Shown here: piece by piece, positions 31,231 through 34,589 of the stretch | Layout of the letters: each line of letters opens with the position of its first letter | Numbering within the stretch: the stretch's first letter is position 1 | Origin: an uncultured Dorea sp. | Lineage (GTDB): Bacteria > Bacillota > Clostridia > Lachnospirales > Lachnospiraceae | Direction of reading: 5' to 3' | NCBI GenBank assembly: GCA_910579335.1 | Contig: CAJTUQ010000014.1 | Location: 3,472 to 38,060, forward strand | Length of the DNA stretch: 34,589 bases | Translations under genes and position numbers: made by a program | The notes under the pieces: model-generated | Told to the model about the DNA's origin: nothing | Databases searched by the model: none | The model's input: the letters and a program-made list of their open reading frames with translations, nothing else

Positions 31231-32550
31231 ATGGCATTGTTAACATTTAAGGGTGGTATCCACCCGGATGACGGCAAGAGCCTGGCAAAAGATAAGGTGA
31301 TTGTCGAATTGAAACCTCAGGGGAATCTTGTTTATCTGGTTTCCCAGCATATCGGCGCGCCTGCCAGTCCGATTGTGGAAGTCGGTGAACGTGTGCTCAA
31401 GGGTCAGAAGATTGCGGAAGCCGGAGGGTTTGTTTCAGCGCCGGTCTATGCTTCTGTATCAGGAACCGTAAAGGCGATTGAGCCTCACATGAATCCGACG
31501 GGCGCTACGATGAACAGTATTGTGGTGGAAAACGACGGAGAGTATGAGGAAGTAGAATACGGGGAAGTAAAGCCGCTTGGCGAGATGACGAAAGAGGAGA
31601 TTCTCGGCGCTATCGGCGAAGCGGGAGTTGTAGGAATGGGCGGCGCAGGTTTCCCGACAAAGGTTAAGCTCTCTCCTAAGGAGCCGGACAAGATTGAATA
31701 TATCATTGCAAACTGTGCGGAATGTGAACCATATATAACGGCGGACTACAGAAGGATGATGGAGAACCCTGAGAAATTGGTCGGCGGAATGAGAATCGTC
31801 CTGAAGCTGTTTGACAATGCGAAGGGAATCTTCGGCGTTGAAGACAATAAGCCGGACTGTATCGCAAAATTGAAAGATTTGATAAAAGACGAGCCGCGCA
31901 TGGAGGTCATGGCGCTTAAGACAAAGTATCCGCAGGGCGGCGAGCGTCAGCTGATTTACGCTACAACAGGCAGGGCGATTAATTCTGCCATGCTTCCGGC
32001 CGATGCAGGCTGTGTTGTGGACAACGTGGAGACGATGATTAATATTTACCGCGCGGTGGCCGAAGGGAAGCCTTCTATCGAGCGGGTCGTGACGGTAAGC
32101 GGCGACGCCGTGAAGGAGCCAGGGAACTTCCTTGTGCCTTTCGGTATGAATCAGGCGGAAATCGTGGAAGCGGCGGGAGGTTTTAAGACTGAGCCGGAGA
32201 AGATGATTTCGGGAGGCCCTATGATGGGATTTTCCATGTATACGCTGGATGTGCCGGTAACGAAGACTTCCTCCTCCATTCTTTGCCTTACGAAGGATGA
32301 GGTTGCAGCGAATGAGCCTACGGCATGTATCAACTGCGGGCGCTGCGTGGATGCCTGCCCAAGCCGTCTGATTCCGTCAAGGCTTGCGGATTACGCTGAG
32401 CATCACGATGAAGCGCAGTTTACTGCCCATGAAGGATTGGAGTGTATGGAGTGCGGTTCCTGCAGCTTTGTATGCCCGGCCAAGAGGCAGCTTAAGCAGG
32501 CGATAGGCTCTATGAGGAAGATTGCGCTTGCGAACCGAAAGAAAAAATAA
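31231..32550 (+). CDS. rnfC: Rnf complex subunit C (NADH-binding iron-sulfur subunit)
   Basis: This 439-residue peripheral subunit binds NADH and FMN and passes electrons within the ferredoxin:NAD+ oxidoreductase that pumps Na+ or H+. It has an N-terminal barrel-like domain (FKGGIHPDDGKSLAKD), then the nucleotide-binding region VVGMGGAGFPTKVKLSP and IIANCAECEPYITADYR. Two C-terminal [4Fe-4S] motifs follow, CINCGRCVDACP and CMECGSCSFVCP. The length is that of clostridial RnfC. A repeated AAGGAAGG purine stretch precedes the ATG. It is the first gene of an rnfC-D-G-E series. Confidence 0.95.
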   Translation: MALLTFKGGIHPDDGKSLAKDKVIVELKPQGNLVYLVSQHIGAPASPIVEVGERVLKGQKIAEAGGFVSAPVYASVSGTVKAIEPHMNPTGATMNSIVVENDGEYEEVEYGEVKPLGEMTKEEILGAIGEAGVVGMGGAGFPTKVKLSPKEPDKIEYIIANCAECEPYITADYRRMMENPEKLVGGMRIVLKLFDNAKGIFGVEDNKPDCIAKLKDLIKDEPRMEVMALKTKYPQGGERQLIYATTGRAINSAMLPADAGCVVDNVETMINIYRAVAEGKPSIERVVTVSGDAVKEPGNFLVPFGMNQAEIVEAAGGFKTEPEKMISGGPMMGFSMYTLDVPVTKTSSSILCLTKDEVAANEPTACINCGRCVDACPSRLIPSRLADYAEHHDEAQFTAHEGLECMECGSCSFVCPAKRQLKQAIGSMRKIALANRKKK

Positions 32551-32576
32551 GTAAAGAGAGGAAGAGGTGAATTAAC

Positions 32577-33527
32577 GTGAGTGAGAACAAATTTAAAATG
32601 TCATCTTCACCGCATATACGTTCCAAAGTTACCTCAAGCAACATTATGCTTATGGTTGCCATTGCCCTTTTGCCGGCATCGGCATTTGGCGTCTGGAACT
32701 TTGGACTGCCGGCTCTTGGGATGTTGGTGACAACAACTCTGGCTGCCGTTTTGACTGAATACATATATGAAAAATTAATGCATAAAAAGATTACGGTAGG
32801 CGACTTCAGCGCGGTTGTAACAGGACTGCTCCTGGGACTTAACATGCCGCCGACTGCTCCGTACTGGATGGGGGCGTTGGGAAGCGTATTCGGCATTCTT
32901 GTTGTAAAGCAGCTTTTTGGAGGCCTGGGACAAAACTTTATGAACCCGGCTCTTGGGGCAAGATGTTTTCTTTTGATTTCCTTTACGGGGCAGATGACAA
33001 CGTTTATCTATGACGGTGTTTCCGGTCCGACCCCTCTGGCTATGCTCAAAGACGGGCAGGCAGTCGATTCAATGAGTATGCTGATCGGGCGCATTCCGGG
33101 AACGATTGGCGAGACAAGTGTCATTGCTATTATTATCGGGGCGATTTTCCTGATATTGATGGGAGTTATCGATCTTCGCATTCCGGGAACCTATATTGTT
33201 ACGTTTGCAGTATTCGTAGGTATCTTCGGGCAGTTTACGAAGGCGCAGGCAGGACTTTTCGACCCGCAGTACATTACGTCACATCTGTGCGGGGGCGGCC
33301 TGATGCTCGGCGCATGGTTTATGGCTACCGATTATGTAACGTCGCCGATTACGAAGAAGGGCCAGTATGTATACGGGGCGCTTCTTGGAATCCTGACAGG
33401 ATTGTTCCGTCTTTTCGGCGGCTCGGCAGAAGGAGTTTCCTATGCGATTATCATCAGTAACCTTTTAGTTCCGTTAATCGAAAGGGTTACTCTTCCAAAG
33501 CCATTTGGTAAAGGAGGAGAGAAATAA
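32577..33527 (+). CDS. rnfD: Rnf complex subunit D (membrane, covalent FMN)
   Basis: This 316-residue membrane subunit has about 9-10 hydrophobic segments and the flavinylation motif in GVSGPTPLAML, where the threonine would carry covalent FMN. KQLFGGLGQNFMNPALGARCFLL and TDYVTSPITKKGQ are conserved RnfD/NqrB landmarks. It starts with GTG at 32577 after AGAGGTG and ends in a TAATG overlap with rnfG, so the two are translationally coupled. Confidence 0.95.
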   Translation: MSENKFKMSSSPHIRSKVTSSNIMLMVAIALLPASAFGVWNFGLPALGMLVTTTLAAVLTEYIYEKLMHKKITVGDFSAVVTGLLLGLNMPPTAPYWMGALGSVFGILVVKQLFGGLGQNFMNPALGARCFLLISFTGQMTTFIYDGVSGPTPLAMLKDGQAVDSMSMLIGRIPGTIGETSVIAIIIGAIFLILMGVIDLRIPGTYIVTFAVFVGIFGQFTKAQAGLFDPQYITSHLCGGGLMLGAWFMATDYVTSPITKKGQYVYGALLGILTGLFRLFGGSAEGVSYAIIISNLLVPLIERVTLPKPFGKGGEK

Positions 33528-34105
33528 TGAGTAAAACAATGAAAAACACACTGATTCTTACGATTATTACACTGATTGCCGGATTTGCGCTGGGCCTTGT
33601 ATATGAGATTACGAAGGAGCCTATTGCGCAGGCACATGATGCAGCGAAAAAAGAGGCGTGGCAGGCAGTGTTCCCGGAGGCTGCCCTTGATTCCTTCGAG
33701 CAGGTGGATGTTGACCAGAAGGTCGCAGGGGAAGTGACGAAGGCGCTTGGAGTGAATGCGACGATTGACGAAGTATGCAAGGTCGGCGAGGACGGCTATG
33801 TCATCACGACGACGGATAAGGAAGGCTACGGCGGAGATATCCGCGTCACGGTAGGAATCAAGGCCGACGGCACGGTAAACGGCGTTTCCATCCTGTCTAT
33901 CAGCGAGACGGCCGGTCTTGGCATGAAAGCTACGGAGCCTGCGTTCTATGAGCAGTATCAGGGCAAGCAGGCCGAGAAGTTCTACGTGTCTAAAGACGGC
34001 GGGGACGGAGAGCCGATTGACGCCTTGAGCGGTGCGACCATTACATCGAGGGCGATGACCGGAGCCGTGAATGCGGCGCTTGGTTATTTCCAAAATGCGT
34101 TTTAG
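33527..34105 (+). CDS. rnfG: Rnf complex subunit G (covalent FMN)
   Basis: This 192-residue subunit has one N-terminal transmembrane helix (about 8-26) and an extracytoplasmic FMN-binding domain. The flavinylated threonine is in DALSGATITSRAM, and GILSISETAGLG-like residues (SILSISETAGLGMKA) are the conserved segment before it. ApbE-type flavin transferase would be needed for maturation; none is encoded in the window. The ATG overlaps the rnfD stop by one base, with AAAGGAGGAG just upstream. Confidence 0.95.
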   Translation: MSKTMKNTLILTIITLIAGFALGLVYEITKEPIAQAHDAAKKEAWQAVFPEAALDSFEQVDVDQKVAGEVTKALGVNATIDEVCKVGEDGYVITTTDKEGYGGDIRVTVGIKADGTVNGVSILSISETAGLGMKATEPAFYEQYQGKQAEKFYVSKDGGDGEPIDALSGATITSRAMTGAVNAALGYFQNAF

Positions 34106-34117
34106 GAGGTAGCGAAG

Positions 34118-34589
34118 ATGAATAATTGTACAGAACGTTTGTATAACGGTATTATAAAAGAAAATCCTACCTTCGTGCTGATGCTTGGCATGTGTCCTAC
34201 TTTGGCGGTAACGACATCTGCCATCAACGGTCTTGGTATGGGACTTTCGACGACGGCCGTACTTGTGCTGTCAAACCTTATGATTTCCCTGCTGCGGAAA
34301 ATAATTCCGGATTCTCTTCGTATTCCGGCGTTTATCGTAGTTGTGGCATCTTTTGTAACTATGGTGCAGTTTTTGATGGAAGGCTTTGTTCCGAGCCTCT
34401 ATGCGTCTCTTGGAATCTATATTCCGCTGATCGTTGTAAACTGTATCATCCTTGGCCGTGCGGAGAGCTATGCATCCAAAAATCCGCCGCTGCCGTCTAT
34501 CTTTGACGGAATCGGTATGGGGCTTGGTTTTACGGTAGGTCTTACGGCGATTGGTATCGTGCGTGAAGTAATCGGCTCCGGTAAGATTT
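34118..34589 (+). CDS. rnfE: Rnf complex subunit E (partial at right edge)
   Basis: The frame is open to the end of the window, giving about 157 residues of an integral membrane subunit. It opens with ERLYNGIIKENPTFVLMLGMCPTLAVTTSA, shown here in shortened form as LYNGIIKENPTFVLMLGMCP, and continues with NLMISLLRKIIP and YIPLIVVNCIILGRAESYAS. These are RnfE/NqrD landmarks, including the conserved transmembrane cysteines in GMCP and VNCIILGRAE. AGGAGG at 34104-34109 precedes the ATG. rnfA and rnfB are expected next, beyond the edge. Confidence 0.93.
   Translation, partial: MNNCTERLYNGIIKENPTFVLMLGMCPTLAVTTSAINGLGMGLSTTAVLVLSNLMISLLRKIIPDSLRIPAFIVVVASFVTMVQFLMEGFVPSLYASLGIYIPLIVVNCIILGRAESYASKNPPLPSIFDGIGMGLGFTVGLTAIGIVREVIGSGKI

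Noticed and set aside
33440..34093. Minus-strand open frame of 217 codons opposite rnfD/rnfG
   Set aside because: The Rnf subunits on the plus strand are unambiguous and overlapping; the reverse frame has no recognisable content.

Overview
The window reads as a contiguous piece of a Lachnospiraceae-like (Clostridium cluster XIVa) chromosome. Reasons: GC near 50% by eye, AGGAGG-type ribosome binding sites on nearly every gene, vegetative promoters of the TTGACA-17-TATAAT kind, dense operons, an rnfC-D-G-E order typical of clostridia and acetogens, and a biotin-dependent Na+ decarboxylase cluster of the kind common in gut Firmicutes. Species is not assigned. No rRNA, tRNA, CRISPR, insertion sequence or phage gene was seen, and no gene-free stretch exceeds about 200 bases.

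Layout. 1-2585: the tail of polyphosphate kinase (cut by the left edge) and topoisomerase III. 2605-4813: a likely operon with its own near-consensus promoter, holding a left-handed beta-helix acyltransferase-like protein, a GarR/GlxR-like 2-hydroxyacid dehydrogenase and methylglyoxal synthase, closed by a terminator. 4837-6527: a solute:sodium symporter with its own promoter, a palindromic operator-like element and a terminator. 6673-12988: a 2-isopropylmalate synthase fused to an AraC-type DNA-binding domain, a MATE exporter, an amidohydrolase and a lipid-anchored GH5 cellulase-like enzyme, closed by a bidirectional terminator. 13000-14787 (minus): aminopeptidase P. 14962-18374: a BceAB/FtsX-type ABC transporter. 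18573-19922: a POT peptide transporter. 20044-20640: a lone YcxB-like membrane protein. 20742-26161: a five-gene Na+-pumping decarboxylase/transcarboxylase operon. 26189-31105: rpiR-type regulator, HI0933/BaiN-family flavoprotein, cmk, ispH and ribosomal protein S1. 31231-end: rnfC, rnfD, rnfG and a truncated rnfE.

How it fits together. Much of the window concerns Na+ and redox energetics. The decarboxylase operon carries a pyruvate/oxaloacetate-type carboxyltransferase, a second acyl-CoA-type carboxyltransferase, a biotin carrier, the OadB pump and a lipoprotein-OadG fusion, so it could couple oxaloacetate, acyl-CoA carboxylation and a Na+ gradient. Rnf is the other main ion pump, and the SSS symporter would spend the gradient. 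Peptide use is served by the POT carrier and aminopeptidase P.

The most unusual items are the LeuA-AraC fusion (a candidate leucine-sensing enzyme/transcription factor), the operon with two carboxyltransferases, the lipoprotein-OadG fusion, and a perfect 15-bp inverted repeat between the aminopeptidase and ABC transporter genes.
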